Assembly: GCF_040544485.1 (NCBI RefSeq)
Contig: NZ_JBDZDV010000001.1
Coordinates: 186,001 to 250,000, forward strand
Direction: 5' to 3'
DNA from: Lacicoccus halitifaciens
Lineage (GTDB): Bacteria; Bacillota; Bacilli; Staphylococcales; Salinicoccaceae
Length of the DNA: 64,000 bases
Shown here in pieces: positions 40,985 to 50,273 of the stretch. Each line of letters begins with the position of its first letter. Position 1 is the stretch's first letter. Under the pieces are notes generated by a model that did not search any database, was not told the origin of the DNA, and worked only from the letters and a program-made list of their open reading frames with translations. The translations under genes and the position numbers were made by a program.

Positions 40985-43315
40985 ATGAACGAAAGAACAT
41001 TCAGGACACTCGAGTTCGATAAGATACTCTCACAGATGCAGAATCATGCCGTGAGTGAAAAGACGAAGCAGGCGATCAACCACAGCCTTGTCTCCAATGA
41101 TATAAACGCCGTGCGCACCATGATCGCCGAAGTGGATGATGCATCCACCATCCTCCGCTACCGCAACGTTGAAATGGCCGGCGTCACGGACATCAAGGGG
41201 CATGTCAACAGGGCGGTCATCGGCAGCATGTTATCGATCAGTGACTTCAACGCAATAAAAGGCATGCTTTTCAGAAAGCAGGGTCTGAATAAATTATTCG
41301 AAGAGTTCGAAAGTGATGAAGTGGAGGTCGGCCGGATTTCCCACTACATTTTGGATCTGCCCGACATACATCACTTGTATAAGAAGATTGCAGGCACCGT
41401 GGATGAGACCGATGTACTGGATCACGCCTCGGACAATCTGCTCAGGATACGCAGAAGGATCAATTCCGAAGAAGGGAAGATCCGGGAGAAGCTGAACGAT
41501 TTGATCCGGGGCAGTCAGCAGCGGAAACTGAGCGACGGCATCATCACGATGCGGAACAACCGCTATGTCGTCCCGGTCAAAGTGGAGCACCGCTCCGAAT
41601 TCAACGGCATCGTCCATGATATGTCCCAGAGCGGGCAGACGGTATATATGGAACCGATGGCAGTGGTACAGATGACGAACCGCATCCAGAGCCTGAGGGA
41701 CGAGGAAGCACTTGAAATAGAAAGGATACTGTACGATTTGAGTGCAAGGACCGCAGAAGTTGCAGACGAACTGACGATGACGGACGATAGCCTGCATCAT
41801 CTGGATATGGTCTTTGCGAAAGCCAAATACGGCATGAGCATCGGAGCGACGAAACCTGAAATCAGTGATACCCGGAGAATCTATCTTCCGGCATCGTTCC
41901 ATCCGCTGATCGACAGCGAAGAGGTCGTCAAAAACGACATCATCGTGGATGAAGAGACACAGGCCGTCATCATCACCGGACCGAATACGGGCGGTAAGAC
42001 GGTCACACTGAAGACGATCGGGCTGACCCAGCTGATGGCCCAGTCCGGCATCCCGGTCCCGGCAAGGGACGGCAGCATATTGCCGGTCTTCAAGAAGATC
42101 TACAGTGATATCGGGGATGAACAGTCGATCGAACAGTCGCTTTCCACATTCTCGAGCCACCTGACGAATACGAAGGTGATCATCGACAATGCAGACGATG
42201 AGACGCTCGTACTGCTGGATGAGGTCGGGGCCGGGACGGACCCGGAAGAGGGTGCGGCACTTGCGATCGGAATCATTGAAGATCTGCTCGCAAAGCGCTC
42301 GACACTGATTGCGACGACACATTATCCGCAGATCAAATCATTCAGCTACACCCGGGAAGATGTCGTCAACGCGAGTGTGGAGTTCGATGTCAATACACTC
42401 TCCCCGACATACCGGCTTCTGATGGGTATACCGGGGCGTTCCAATGCATTCGAGATCTCCAATAAGCTCGGGCTGTCCCCGTCCATCATAGAAAGGGCGA
42501 AAGAGCTCGTCAAATCGGATTCAAAAGATGTCAACGATATGATCACTGCGCTTGAAAACCATACGACGAGTGCACGTGAACATGAAGAGGAGACGGAAAA
42601 GCTGCTTGAGGATGCTAAGAAACTGCAGAACGAACTGAAGGTGCAGTACGAGCAGTATCAGGAGCATAAGGAGAAACTCTTCAAGGAAGCCCGCCATGAA
42701 GCGAACAGGCTCATCAGGCAGAGTGAGATGAAGGCGGAAGAGATCATCGATGACCTCAATAAGATGAAGGCGGACGGTGCAAGAAACTTAGAAGAGCATG
42801 AAATCATCGAAAAGCGGAAAGGTCTGCGGGACAGCTACCATCAGGAATCGCTGAAGCAGCAGGTCGAGAATGAAAAGACCGAGAATTTCGAGCCGGGTGA
42901 CAGCGTCGACGTGCTGTCATACGGTCAGAAAGGTGAAATACTTTCGATCGAAAAAGATGAAGCGATCGTCCAGATGGGCATCCTGAAGATGAACATTCCG
43001 CTCAAGGAACTGAAGAAACGGAAAAAAGAGAAAATCACCCGCCCGGTTGCGAGAAGGACTGGCAAGTCAGTCGTGAAAAGCAGCCTCGACCTCAGGGGCA
43101 AGCGTTATGAAGAAGCGATGATGGAGCTCGACCGTTATCTGGACCAGGTGCTCCTAAGCAGCTACAGCCAGGTCGAGATCATCCACGGCAAGGGCACGGG
43201 CGCACTCCAGAAAGGTGTGCAGCAGCACTTGAAACAGCATCCGAAAGTGAAGTCCTACAGAATGGGGCACCCGAATGAGGGCGGTTTCGGTGTGACGATA
43301 GTTGAAATGAAGTAG
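40985..43315 (+). CDS. mutS2: Endonuclease MutS2
   Basis: 776-aa MutS-like ATPase with C-terminal Smr nuclease, implicated in suppressing recombination and in rescue of collided ribosomes. It has a core/clamp region, then Walker A ITGPNTGGKTVTLK (about residue 330), the signature and Walker B segment LLDEVGAGTDPEEGAAL, and H-loop TTHYPQIK. A KOW-like beta segment (about 635-680) precedes the Smr domain with LDLRGKRYEEAM and the HGKGTGALQ motif. It lacks the MutS mismatch-binding domain, as expected. Likely co-transcribed with polX. A small ORF and the trxA promoter follow. Confidence 0.96.
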   Translation: MNERTFRTLEFDKILSQMQNHAVSEKTKQAINHSLVSNDINAVRTMIAEVDDASTILRYRNVEMAGVTDIKGHVNRAVIGSMLSISDFNAIKGMLFRKQGLNKLFEEFESDEVEVGRISHYILDLPDIHHLYKKIAGTVDETDVLDHASDNLLRIRRRINSEEGKIREKLNDLIRGSQQRKLSDGIITMRNNRYVVPVKVEHRSEFNGIVHDMSQSGQTVYMEPMAVVQMTNRIQSLRDEEALEIERILYDLSARTAEVADELTMTDDSLHHLDMVFAKAKYGMSIGATKPEISDTRRIYLPASFHPLIDSEEVVKNDIIVDEETQAVIITGPNTGGKTVTLKTIGLTQLMAQSGIPVPARDGSILPVFKKIYSDIGDEQSIEQSLSTFSSHLTNTKVIIDNADDETLVLLDEVGAGTDPEEGAALAIGIIEDLLAKRSTLIATTHYPQIKSFSYTREDVVNASVEFDVNTLSPTYRLLMGIPGRSNAFEISNKLGLSPSIIERAKELVKSDSKDVNDMITALENHTTSAREHEEETEKLLEDAKKLQNELKVQYEQYQEHKEKLFKEARHEANRLIRQSEMKAEEIIDDLNKMKADGARNLEEHEIIEKRKGLRDSYHQESLKQQVENEKTENFEPGDSVDVLSYGQKGEILSIEKDEAIVQMGILKMNIPLKELKKRKKEKITRPVARRTGKSVVKSSLDLRGKRYEEAMMELDRYLDQVLLSSYSQVEIIHGKGTGALQKGVQQHLKQHPKVKSYRMGHPNEGGFGVTIVEMK

Positions 43316-43323
43316 GTGACGGT

Positions 43324-43422
43324 TTGGATAACTTTGATATGCTGAAATTGGCAAAGGTGCTGATCGCAGTGGGCATAGTGATGTTTATTGCTGGAATAAT
43401 CTATTTATTGTTTTTTGCTTAA
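43324..43422 (+). CDS. 32-aa single-span membrane peptide after mutS2
   Basis: TTG 43324 follows AGGTGAC at the end of mutS2. The frame reads MDNFDMLKLAKVLIAVGIVM then FIAGIIYLLFFA, stop 43420-43422, a single hydrophobic helix. In Bacillus a small membrane gene (yshE) occupies this place after mutS2, but similarity cannot be judged at this length. The coding case rests on the ribosome site, 8 bp from the mutS2 stop, and the clean hydrophobic pattern. An ATG five codons in is an alternative start. Confidence 0.5.
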   Translation: MDNFDMLKLAKVLIAVGIVMFIAGIIYLLFFA

Positions 43423-43431
43423 GCAATTCAA

Positions 43432-43460
43432 TTGTGGAGTGAAGGACAATACGTTATAAT
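43432..43460 (+). promoter_or_regulatory. Sigma-A promoter of trxA
   Basis: TTGTGG (43432-43437), 17-bp spacer, TATAAT (43455-43460), start near 43467. Confidence 0.7.
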
Positions 43461-43496
43461 CAATTTATAAATTGGAATTAATGGAGGTATATGAAC

Positions 43497-43811
43497 ATGG
43501 CATTATATGATGTGAACGATCAGAATTTTAAAGACGAAGTTGCTAACGGTGTAACATTAGTGGACTTCTGGGCAACTTGGTGTGGACCATGTAAAATGAT
43601 TGCTCCAGTACTTGAAGAAGTTGCAGTTGAGGTTGAAGGCAAAGCAGACATCGCTAAGCTCGATGTGGATGCCAACGGTGCCACTGCAAGTGAATATGAA
43701 GTTATGAGCATTCCAACTCTGATTCTTTTCAAAGATGGCGAGCCTGTCGATAAAGTCGTCGGTTTCCAGCCGAAAGAACAGTTGGTTGCATTGATTGAAA
43801 AACACGCTTAA
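43497..43811 (+). CDS. trxA: Thioredoxin
   Basis: 104-aa cytosolic thioredoxin with active site WCGPC (FWATWCGPCKMIAPVLEE), cis-Pro SIPTLILF and KVVGFQP near the end, nearly identical in plan to S. aureus TrxA. ATG 43497 is 8 nt after GGAGG; the ATG at 43491 is only 2 nt away. It reduces protein disulfides using thioredoxin reductase. Its codon composition is more AT-rich than neighbours, as often seen in highly expressed genes of this genome (compare infC-rplT and tig). Own promoter and terminator. Confidence 0.97.
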   Translation: MALYDVNDQNFKDEVANGVTLVDFWATWCGPCKMIAPVLEEVAVEVEGKADIAKLDVDANGATASEYEVMSIPTLILFKDGEPVDKVVGFQPKEQLVALIEKHA

Positions 43812-43818
43812 TAATCTG

Positions 43819-43844
43819 AACCGCCAATATTGGCGGTTTTTTTG
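43819..43844 (+). terminator. Terminator of trxA
   Basis: AACCGCCAAT / ATTGGCGGTT perfect stem, then seven T residues. Confidence 0.95.
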
Positions 43845-43871
43845 TACAGATAAGTTTAAAGAGGGATGAGT

Positions 43872-45638
43872 ATGTCAGAATTAAAATTGAAACTCTCGGT
43901 GCTGCCGGCTGAACCGGGCTGCTATCTGATGAAGGACAAATACGGGGAAATCCTCTACGTCGGCAAATCAAAAAACCTGCGTAACCGTGTAAGATCTTAT
44001 TTTACAGGTGCGCACGATGAAAAGACGATGCGCCTCGTACGGGAGATCACGGACTTCGACTTCATCGTGACCTCGACGGAAGTGGAGTCCCTGCTCCTTG
44101 AGCTGAACCTCATCAAGAAGCACTATCCGAGATACAACATTCTGTTAAAAGATGATAAGAGCTACCCGTTCATAAAGATCACGAAGGAAAAACATCCGCG
44201 CCTCCTTGTCACAAGGACGGTCAAGCCGTCCACCGGCACTTATTTCGGGCCGTATCCGAACGCCTACAGTGCCTATGAGACGAAGAAGCTGCTCGACCGC
44301 ATCTATCCGCTCAGGAAATGCAACACGATGCCGGACAAACTGTGCCTGTATTATCATATCGGGCAGTGCCTCGGCCCGTGTGTCTTCAATGTGGAGCAGG
44401 AGCAGTATGAAGAGATGAAAAGAGGGATCACGCGCTTTCTGAACGGCGAAACCGATGAAATCATGGACGATTTGAAGTCCAAGATGGAAACAGCAGCCGA
44501 AGCGCTCGAGTTCGAGAAAGCGAAGGAATACCGCGACCTTATGGGGCATATAGAAAATACGATGATGAAGCAGAAGATGATGACGGCGGACATGACGGCG
44601 CGTGATGTGTTCGGTTACAGCGTATCGAAGGGCTGGATGTCGGTCTCCGTCCTCCTCATCAGGAACGGCAACCTGATAGAGAAGAAGGCGGAACTGTTCC
44701 CGATCAATGACGATGTGGAGGAAGAGTTCTACCGTTTCATCGTCCAGTTCTACGACCTGAAATCGAATCTCCTGCCGAAGGAAGTCCACCTGCCGAAAGA
44801 GTTCGATAAAGACATTATCTCGGAGATCGTCGATACGAAAATCCTGCAGCCGGTGCGGGGCGCCAAAAAAGAGATGGTGGACCTTGCCAATAAAAATGCA
44901 CGTATTGCCGTCGAAAATAAATTCGACATCATCGAGCGTGATGAGAGAAGGACGGTCAAAGCGATCGAAGCACTCGGCGAAGCGCTGGATATCGAGACGC
45001 CGATACGCATAGAGGCATTCGACAACTCCAACATCCAGGGCGTCGACCCCGTCAGCGTCATGGTCTCTTTCGTCGACGGCAAACCGAGCAAGAAGGACTA
45101 CAGGAAGTTCAAAATCAGGACCGTCGACAACATTGATGATTATGCATCCATGGCAGAGGCGGTCAGGAGAAGATATACAAGGGTGCTGAAAGAGGGGCTC
45201 CCGCTCCCGAACCTCATCATCGTGGATGGCGGCATCGGCCACATGAACACGGTGAAGTCGGTGCTGCTTGATGAGATGTCGCTCGACATCCCGGTTGCCG
45301 GCCTGGCAAAGAACGACAAACACCAGACGGCTGAGCTTCTGTTCGGGGAGAATGCCGAAATCGTGCCGCTCAAGAAAAATTCACAAAGCTTTTATCTTCT
45401 GCAGCGCATACAGGATGAAGTGCACCGGTTTGCGATCAGTTTCCACAGGAATCTGCGGAGCAAATCACAGTCCATGTCGGTGCTCGATGGTATAGAGGGT
45501 GTGGGGCCGAAAAGGAAGCAGAAACTGCTGAAGCATTTCGGTTCGATCAAACGGATGAAAGAAAAAGAAGTCGATGACTTCACTGAAATCGGCATCCCGA
45601 AAAAAGTGGCGGAGCACATTATAGAGAGTATTAAGTGA
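43872..45638 (+). CDS. uvrC: UvrABC excinuclease subunit C
   Basis: 588-aa nuclease making both incisions in nucleotide excision repair. The N-terminal GIY-YIG domain appears as GCYLMKD...EILYVGKSKNLRNRV (about 14-95). A Cys cluster segment CNTMPDKLCLYYHIGQCLGPC follows. The UVR motif is at about 200-235 (MDDLKSKMETAAEALEFEKAKEYRDLM). The RNase-H-like 5' nuclease domain contains EAFDNSNIQG and IVDGGIGHMN, and a C-terminal helix-hairpin-helix pair (LDGIEGVGPKRKQKLLKHFGS) ends the protein. ATG 43872 fits GAGGG; 43866 is too close. It lies between trxA and sdhCAB as in Bacillus and Staphylococcus. Confidence 0.97.
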   Translation: MSELKLKLSVLPAEPGCYLMKDKYGEILYVGKSKNLRNRVRSYFTGAHDEKTMRLVREITDFDFIVTSTEVESLLLELNLIKKHYPRYNILLKDDKSYPFIKITKEKHPRLLVTRTVKPSTGTYFGPYPNAYSAYETKKLLDRIYPLRKCNTMPDKLCLYYHIGQCLGPCVFNVEQEQYEEMKRGITRFLNGETDEIMDDLKSKMETAAEALEFEKAKEYRDLMGHIENTMMKQKMMTADMTARDVFGYSVSKGWMSVSVLLIRNGNLIEKKAELFPINDDVEEEFYRFIVQFYDLKSNLLPKEVHLPKEFDKDIISEIVDTKILQPVRGAKKEMVDLANKNARIAVENKFDIIERDERRTVKAIEALGEALDIETPIRIEAFDNSNIQGVDPVSVMVSFVDGKPSKKDYRKFKIRTVDNIDDYASMAEAVRRRYTRVLKEGLPLPNLIIVDGGIGHMNTVKSVLLDEMSLDIPVAGLAKNDKHQTAELLFGENAEIVPLKKNSQSFYLLQRIQDEVHRFAISFHRNLRSKSQSMSVLDGIEGVGPKRKQKLLKHFGSIKRMKEKEVDDFTEIGIPKKVAEHIIESIK

Positions 45639-45652
45639 CCAACCACGATTAA

Positions 45653-45743
45653 ATTTTCACAATCTTTTAATAACATTGACGATATCCCTTCAAAGTGCCT
45701 TGATTTCTACTATCCATAAGCGTAAAATAGAGATTGTGAAAAT
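45653..45743 (+). promoter_or_regulatory. sdhCAB promoter bracketed by a perfect 13-bp inverted repeat
   Basis: The promoter is TTGATT (45700-45705), 17 bp, TAAAAT (45723-45728). ATTTTCACAATCT (45653-45665) and AGATTGTGAAAAT (45731-45743) are exact inverted copies 65 bp apart; the right arm covers the expected start site. Each arm carries the half-site TTCACAA/TTGTGAA known from Rex (NADH-sensing) operators, but not as the usual adjacent pair. No U-run, so it is not a terminator of uvrC. Confidence 0.6.
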
Positions 45744-45774
45744 GTAATGATAGTAGAGTTAGGGGGGAATTCAA

Positions 45775-46386
45775 GTGTCGAAACAAGATTCAAGTTTTTT
45801 AATACGCAGGATCCACTCGTTGCTTGGTGTTATTCCTCTGGGTGTGTTTTTAGTACAACACCTGGTGGTTAACCACTTTGCAACAAGGGGTGAGGAAGCA
45901 TTCAACCAAGCGGCGGGGTTCATGGGCAACTTACCATTTGTCATATTCCTGGAGATTTTTGTGATTTACATCCCGATATTATTCCATGGAATTTATGGTA
46001 TTTACATAGCTTTTACAGCCCAGTACAGATACGGTTTTCCAAATACTTACCGTAACATCAACTTCGTGCTGCAAAGGGTGACGGGAGTCTTATCCTTCAT
46101 ATTCATAGCGATCCACGTGTATCAGACGAGGGTGCAGGTGTTCATGGGTGTGGATCTGGACTTCGATCTGGTGGCGGATATCGTCGAGAATCCGTGGTGG
46201 CTCGTGTTCTATATCGTGGGTATCCTTGCGACCGTATACCATTTTGCAAACGGTTTATGGACCTTCATGATCACGTGGGGCATCACCCAATCCGACAAAT
46301 CCCAGAGAATCATGGGTTATGTGTCACTGATTGTATTCGTGATAGTGAGCGTCATCGGCATCCAGGCAATATTAGCGTTTATTTAA
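45775..46386 (+). CDS. sdhC: Succinate dehydrogenase cytochrome b558 subunit
   Basis: 203-aa membrane anchor of complex II with five membrane spans carrying heme b ligands. SLLGVIPLGVFLVQHLVVNH, LFHGIYGIYIAF, FIFIAIHVYQTR and TVYHFANGLWTFMITWG place the conserved His residues in helices. The start is GTG 45775 behind AGGGGGG. It anchors SdhA/SdhB to the membrane and passes electrons to menaquinone. First gene of sdhCAB, 17 bp before sdhA. The bracketed promoter upstream suggests redox or respiratory control. Confidence 0.96.
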   Translation: MSKQDSSFLIRRIHSLLGVIPLGVFLVQHLVVNHFATRGEEAFNQAAGFMGNLPFVIFLEIFVIYIPILFHGIYGIYIAFTAQYRYGFPNTYRNINFVLQRVTGVLSFIFIAIHVYQTRVQVFMGVDLDFDLVADIVENPWWLVFYIVGILATVYHFANGLWTFMITWGITQSDKSQRIMGYVSLIVFVIVSVIGIQAILAFI

Positions 46387-46403
46387 TTAGAGGAGTGTAA
46401 AAC

Positions 46404-48173
46404 ATGGCGAACAATAAAATCATCGTCGTTGGCGGCGGTCTCGCCGGCCTTATGGCGACGATTAAAGCGGCAGAAACAGGTGCTGAAGTTGATTTGTTTT
46501 CAATTGTACCTGTGAAACGATCTCACTCTGTATGTGCCCAGGGCGGTATAAACGGCGCAGTGAACACAAAAGGTGAGGGCGATTCGACTGCCATACATTT
46601 TGACGACACGGTATACGGCGGAGACTTCCTGGCAAACCAGCCGCCTGTACAGGCAATGACAGACGCTGCGCCGGAAATCATCCACCTGCTTGACCGGATG
46701 GGTGTTACATTCAACAGGACGCCTGAAGGCCTGCTGGACTTCAGACGTTTCGGCGGAACACTTTACCACAGGACGGCATTTGCCGGCGCCACGACCGGCC
46801 AGCAGCTGCTTTACGCACTGGATGAGCAGGTGCGGAGGTACGAAGTGGACGGCCTGGTCACGAAATATGAAGGCTGGGAATTCCTCGGCATCGTCCTTGA
46901 TGATGAAGGCAAATCACGCGGGGTTTCCGCCCAGAAAATCGACAGCGGCGAAATCGAAACATTCAAATCGGATGCTGTCATCATGGCGACAGGCGGACCG
47001 GGAATCATTTTCGGAAAATCAACGAACTCCATGATCAATACAGGTTCGGCCGCTTCCATCGTTTATCAGCAGGGTGCAATCTATGCGAACGGTGAATTCA
47101 TCCAAATCCACCCGACGGCGATCCCCGGCGACGATAAGCTGCGCCTGATGAGTGAATCTGCGCGTGGTGAAGGCGGAAGGATCTGGACGTACAAAGACGG
47201 CAAGCCCTGGTATTTCCTTGAAGAGAAATACCCGGACTACGGTAACCTTGTACCCCGCGATATCGCGACAAGGGAAATCTTCGACGTCTGTGTCAACCAG
47301 AAACTCGGCATCAACGGCGAAAACATGGTCTACCTCGACCTGTCACATAAAGATCCAAAAGAGCTTGACATCAAGCTCGGCGGCATCATCGAAATTTACG
47401 AGAAGTTCACCGGAGACGATCCGCGTAAAGTGCCTATGAAGATTTTCCCGGCCGTGCATTATTCAATGGGCGGGCTGTACGTGGATTACGACCAGATGAC
47501 CAATATCCCGGGCTTGTTTGCAGCAGGCGAGTGTGATTACTCACAGCACGGCGCAAACCGCCTCGGTGCGAACTCACTGTTGTCCGCAATCTACGGCGGC
47601 ATGGTTGCAGGTCCGAAAGCGATCGACTATGTCAAAGGTCTCGAGACCTCATACGAAGATCTTGACGAATCGATTTACGAGAAAGCGAAACAGGCTGAAG
47701 TGGAAAGATTCGAAAACATCCTGAACATGGACGGTGAAGAGAACGCCTATGTCATCCATAAGGAACTGGGTGAGCTCATGACCGACAACGTCACTGTTGT
47801 ACGTTATAACGACCAACTTGAAGCGACAGATAAAAAGATCGTCGAGTTGATGGAACGTTATAAAAACATCAACCTCAACGATACAAGGAAGTGGAGCAAC
47901 CAGGCAGCGTTCTTTACAAGACAGCTTTGGAACATGCTTGTGCTTGCGCGTGTGATCACGATCGGGGCACTCAACCGTAACGAGTCACGCGGTGCACACT
48001 TCAAACCGGATTTCCCTGAACGTAACGACGAAGAATGGCTTAAGACGACAAAAGCCTACTTCCAGGGGGACTTCGAAGCACCAAGATTTGAATATGAAGA
48101 TGTTGACGTCAGCCTGATCCCGCCTCGTAAACGTGACTATACTTCAAAATCAACTGGAGGTGCCAAAAAATAA
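46404..48173 (+). CDS. sdhA: Succinate dehydrogenase flavoprotein subunit
   Basis: 589-aa FAD subunit. The FAD-binding N-terminus is VVGGGLAGLMATIKAAETG; the covalent-FAD His lies in KRSHSVCAQGGINGA. Active-site segments include HPTAIPGD, SARGEGG and HYSMGGLYVD; AAGECDYSQHGANRLGANSLL is the C-terminal FAD contact. It oxidises succinate to fumarate in the TCA cycle on the cytoplasmic side. Ribosome site GAGGAG. Its stop overlaps the sdhB start (TAATGG). Confidence 0.98.
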   Translation: MANNKIIVVGGGLAGLMATIKAAETGAEVDLFSIVPVKRSHSVCAQGGINGAVNTKGEGDSTAIHFDDTVYGGDFLANQPPVQAMTDAAPEIIHLLDRMGVTFNRTPEGLLDFRRFGGTLYHRTAFAGATTGQQLLYALDEQVRRYEVDGLVTKYEGWEFLGIVLDDEGKSRGVSAQKIDSGEIETFKSDAVIMATGGPGIIFGKSTNSMINTGSAASIVYQQGAIYANGEFIQIHPTAIPGDDKLRLMSESARGEGGRIWTYKDGKPWYFLEEKYPDYGNLVPRDIATREIFDVCVNQKLGINGENMVYLDLSHKDPKELDIKLGGIIEIYEKFTGDDPRKVPMKIFPAVHYSMGGLYVDYDQMTNIPGLFAAGECDYSQHGANRLGANSLLSAIYGGMVAGPKAIDYVKGLETSYEDLDESIYEKAKQAEVERFENILNMDGEENAYVIHKELGELMTDNVTVVRYNDQLEATDKKIVELMERYKNINLNDTRKWSNQAAFFTRQLWNMLVLARVITIGALNRNESRGAHFKPDFPERNDEEWLKTTKAYFQGDFEAPRFEYEDVDVSLIPPRKRDYTSKSTGGAKK

Positions 48174-48940
48174 TGGCTGAAAATAAAACGATAAGATTAT
48201 CCATAAAAAGGCAGGAGAATCCTGAATCAAGCCCGTACTGGGAAGATTTCGAAGTACCGTACCGCGAGAATATGAACGTGATCAGTGCTTTGATGGAAAT
48301 CCAGAGGAACCCTGTCAATGCCAAAGGCGATAAAACGACACCGGTGACATGGGACATGAGCTGCCTCGAAGAGGTGTGCGGTGCGTGTTCAATGGTGATC
48401 AACGGTACGGCGAGACAATCCTGTACTGCACTGATCGACCAGTACGAGCAGCCGATCAAACTTGAACCGATGTCCACATTCCCGATCGTAAAAGACTTGC
48501 AGATCGACCGTTCATTCATGTTCGACAGCCTGAAGCGCGTTCAGGCATGGGTTCCGATCGATGGTACTTACGATCTTGGACCGGGTCCGAGGATGCCTGA
48601 GAAAAAGCGCCAGACAGCCTATGAACTGTCAAAATGCATGACATGCGGCGTATGTCTGGAAGTCTGCCCGAACGTCAACGACCGTTCCAAGTTCATCGGT
48701 GCTGCACCGATTTCCCAGGTCAGACTGTTCAACCTGCATCCGACAGGCAGCATGAACAAACACGAACGCCTCGAAGCCCTGATGGGTGTCGGCGGAGTTT
48801 CCGAGTGCGGCATGGCACAAAACTGTGTTAAAGCTTGTCCGCAGGGCATTCCTTTGACCACTTCTATCGCAGCGATGCAGAGAGAGACGACTTTCCATGC
48901 ATTCAAATCATTCTTCGGAAGTGACCACCAGGTCGATTGA
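48173..48940 (+). CDS. sdhB: Succinate dehydrogenase iron-sulfur subunit
   Basis: 255-aa Fe-S subunit. An N-terminal ferredoxin domain has the 2Fe-2S Cys set CLEEVCGACSMVINGTARQSC. The C-terminal domain has CMTCGVCLEVCP and later CGMAQNCVKACPQGIP for the 4Fe-4S and 3Fe-4S clusters. It transfers electrons from FAD in SdhA to the membrane subunit. GGAGG precedes the ATG within the end of sdhA, so the genes are translationally coupled. The operon ends in a terminator immediately afterwards. Confidence 0.98.
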   Translation: MAENKTIRLSIKRQENPESSPYWEDFEVPYRENMNVISALMEIQRNPVNAKGDKTTPVTWDMSCLEEVCGACSMVINGTARQSCTALIDQYEQPIKLEPMSTFPIVKDLQIDRSFMFDSLKRVQAWVPIDGTYDLGPGPRMPEKKRQTAYELSKCMTCGVCLEVCPNVNDRSKFIGAAPISQVRLFNLHPTGSMNKHERLEALMGVGGVSECGMAQNCVKACPQGIPLTTSIAAMQRETTFHAFKSFFGSDHQVD

Positions 48941-48950
48941 TCATATTTTA

Positions 48951-48982
48951 GGAAGAGCGTACAGCTCTTCCTATTTTTTTGT
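48951..48982 (+). terminator. Terminator of sdhCAB
   Basis: AGGAAGAGC and GCTCTTCCT stem with GTACA loop, then ATTTTTTTG. Confidence 0.93.
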
Positions 48983-49031
48983 GCCCATTTAAGATATAAT
49001 TAAAAGAAAATCAGAGTGAGGACTGGAATGA

Positions 49032-49475
49032 ATGGCAGATAAAGATTTGATCATTTCCATAGAAAAATCTATCAGGTATATTTCAGTGCACGTGAGAGCT
49101 CATGGCCGTGAAATATTGAATGAATACGAAATATCCCCGCCCCAGTTTGTCGCGCTGCAGTGGGTCGGTGACAAGGAAGGCATTACGATCGGGGAACTGT
49201 CCAGCAGGATGTATCTGGCCCATTCCACAACCACCGACATCGTTGACAAACTCGAAAACCAGAATCTCGTCAAACGCTATAAATCCGAGAAAGACAAGCG
49301 CCTTGTGCTGGTCAAGATGGAGCCGAAAGGCAAAGAGGTCATACGTAAAGTGATCGATAAGCGCATTTCCTATATACGTGATATCACTGCACATCTGGAT
49401 AAGGATGAGATGGAACTGCTTCCGGAATTGCTCGAGTCCATCCTGCGGGAAAGTGAAAAGAGGACGCATGGATAG
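49032..49475 (+). CDS. ysmB: MarR-family transcriptional regulator (YsmB type)
   Basis: 147-aa winged-helix regulator. SPPQFVALQWVG, ITIGELSSRMYLAHSTTTDIVDKLENQNLVKRYKSEKDKRLVLVKM is the MarR DNA-binding helix and wing. TATAAT (48995-49000) lies 32 bp before the start, with a poor -35. In B. subtilis ysmB sits next to racE, and here it overlaps murI by 8 bases, so it is probably in one transcript with murI-rdgB-ysnB. Its ligand and targets are unknown; the context suggests cell-wall or general control but does not prove it. Confidence 0.88.
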   Translation: MADKDLIISIEKSIRYISVHVRAHGREILNEYEISPPQFVALQWVGDKEGITIGELSSRMYLAHSTTTDIVDKLENQNLVKRYKSEKDKRLVLVKMEPKGKEVIRKVIDKRISYIRDITAHLDKDEMELLPELLESILRESEKRTHG

Positions 49476-50271
49476 GCCGATCGGAGTGATGGATTCAGGG
49501 GTCGGGGGAATGACCGTCGTTAGGGAGATCACGCGGCAGCTGCCGAACGAACGGATTTTGTACTTCGGGGACATTTCAAGATGTCCCTATGGCGAAAAGG
49601 ACCTGGAGACGGTGAGGGCATACACCATCCAGGTGGCGGAATATCTGGTGGCAAAAGACATCAAAATGCTTGTCATCGCCTGTAATACGGCAACGGCAGC
49701 CGCCCTGGAGATATTAAGGGAAAGACTGGAAATACCGGTCATCGGCGTGATCGGCCCCGGCGCAAGGAGTGCCATCCAGCACAGCCGCAATGGGAAAGTG
49801 CTTGTCCTTGCGACTTCAGGCACCGTCAAATCCAATGCGTATCCGGACGCAATCATGAGGCTGAACCAGAATTTCGAAGTGACCAGCCAGGCATGCCCGG
49901 CCTTTGTTCCCCTGGTGGAGGAATTGCGCTACAAGGATGATATCGTCACCGGCATCGTCATCCATCAGGCACTGAAAGCCCATATGCACAGTGATGCGGA
50001 TACTGTGATATTGGGCTGTACGCATTATCCCCTGCTGAAAGAAAGCATCAGACGGTATTTTGAGGGCAGGAAAGCGGTCATAGATTCCGGGTATGAAACG
50101 GCACGTGAGGTGAGTTCGATGCTGAACTACCAGAAGATCCTCAGGCCGCCTGCCGGTGAGGTGACGCATACGATATTGATCAACGGGGACAGCAGCCGTT
50201 TCAAGTATATCCTGCGGGACTGGCTGCCTGAATTGAAGTATGACATGAAAGAAATAGAATTGAAGGTGTAG
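49468..50271 (+). CDS. murI: Glutamate racemase
   Basis: 267-aa PLP-independent racemase providing D-glutamate for peptidoglycan. IGVMDSGVGGMTVVREI, FGDISRCPYGEK, the first catalytic Cys in VIACNTATAAALE, and the second in ILGCTHYPLLKE are all present. ATG 49468 follows AGAGGA and lies inside the last codons of ysmB; the longer frame from 49378 has no ribosome site. Neighbours rdgB (2 bp away) and ysnB match the B. subtilis racE-ysnA-ysnB order, without gerM and rph. Confidence 0.96.
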   Translation: MDRPIGVMDSGVGGMTVVREITRQLPNERILYFGDISRCPYGEKDLETVRAYTIQVAEYLVAKDIKMLVIACNTATAAALEILRERLEIPVIGVIGPGARSAIQHSRNGKVLVLATSGTVKSNAYPDAIMRLNQNFEVTSQACPAFVPLVEELRYKDDIVTGIVIHQALKAHMHSDADTVILGCTHYPLLKESIRRYFEGRKAVIDSGYETAREVSSMLNYQKILRPPAGEVTHTILINGDSSRFKYILRDWLPELKYDMKEIELKV

Positions 50272-50273
50272 AT

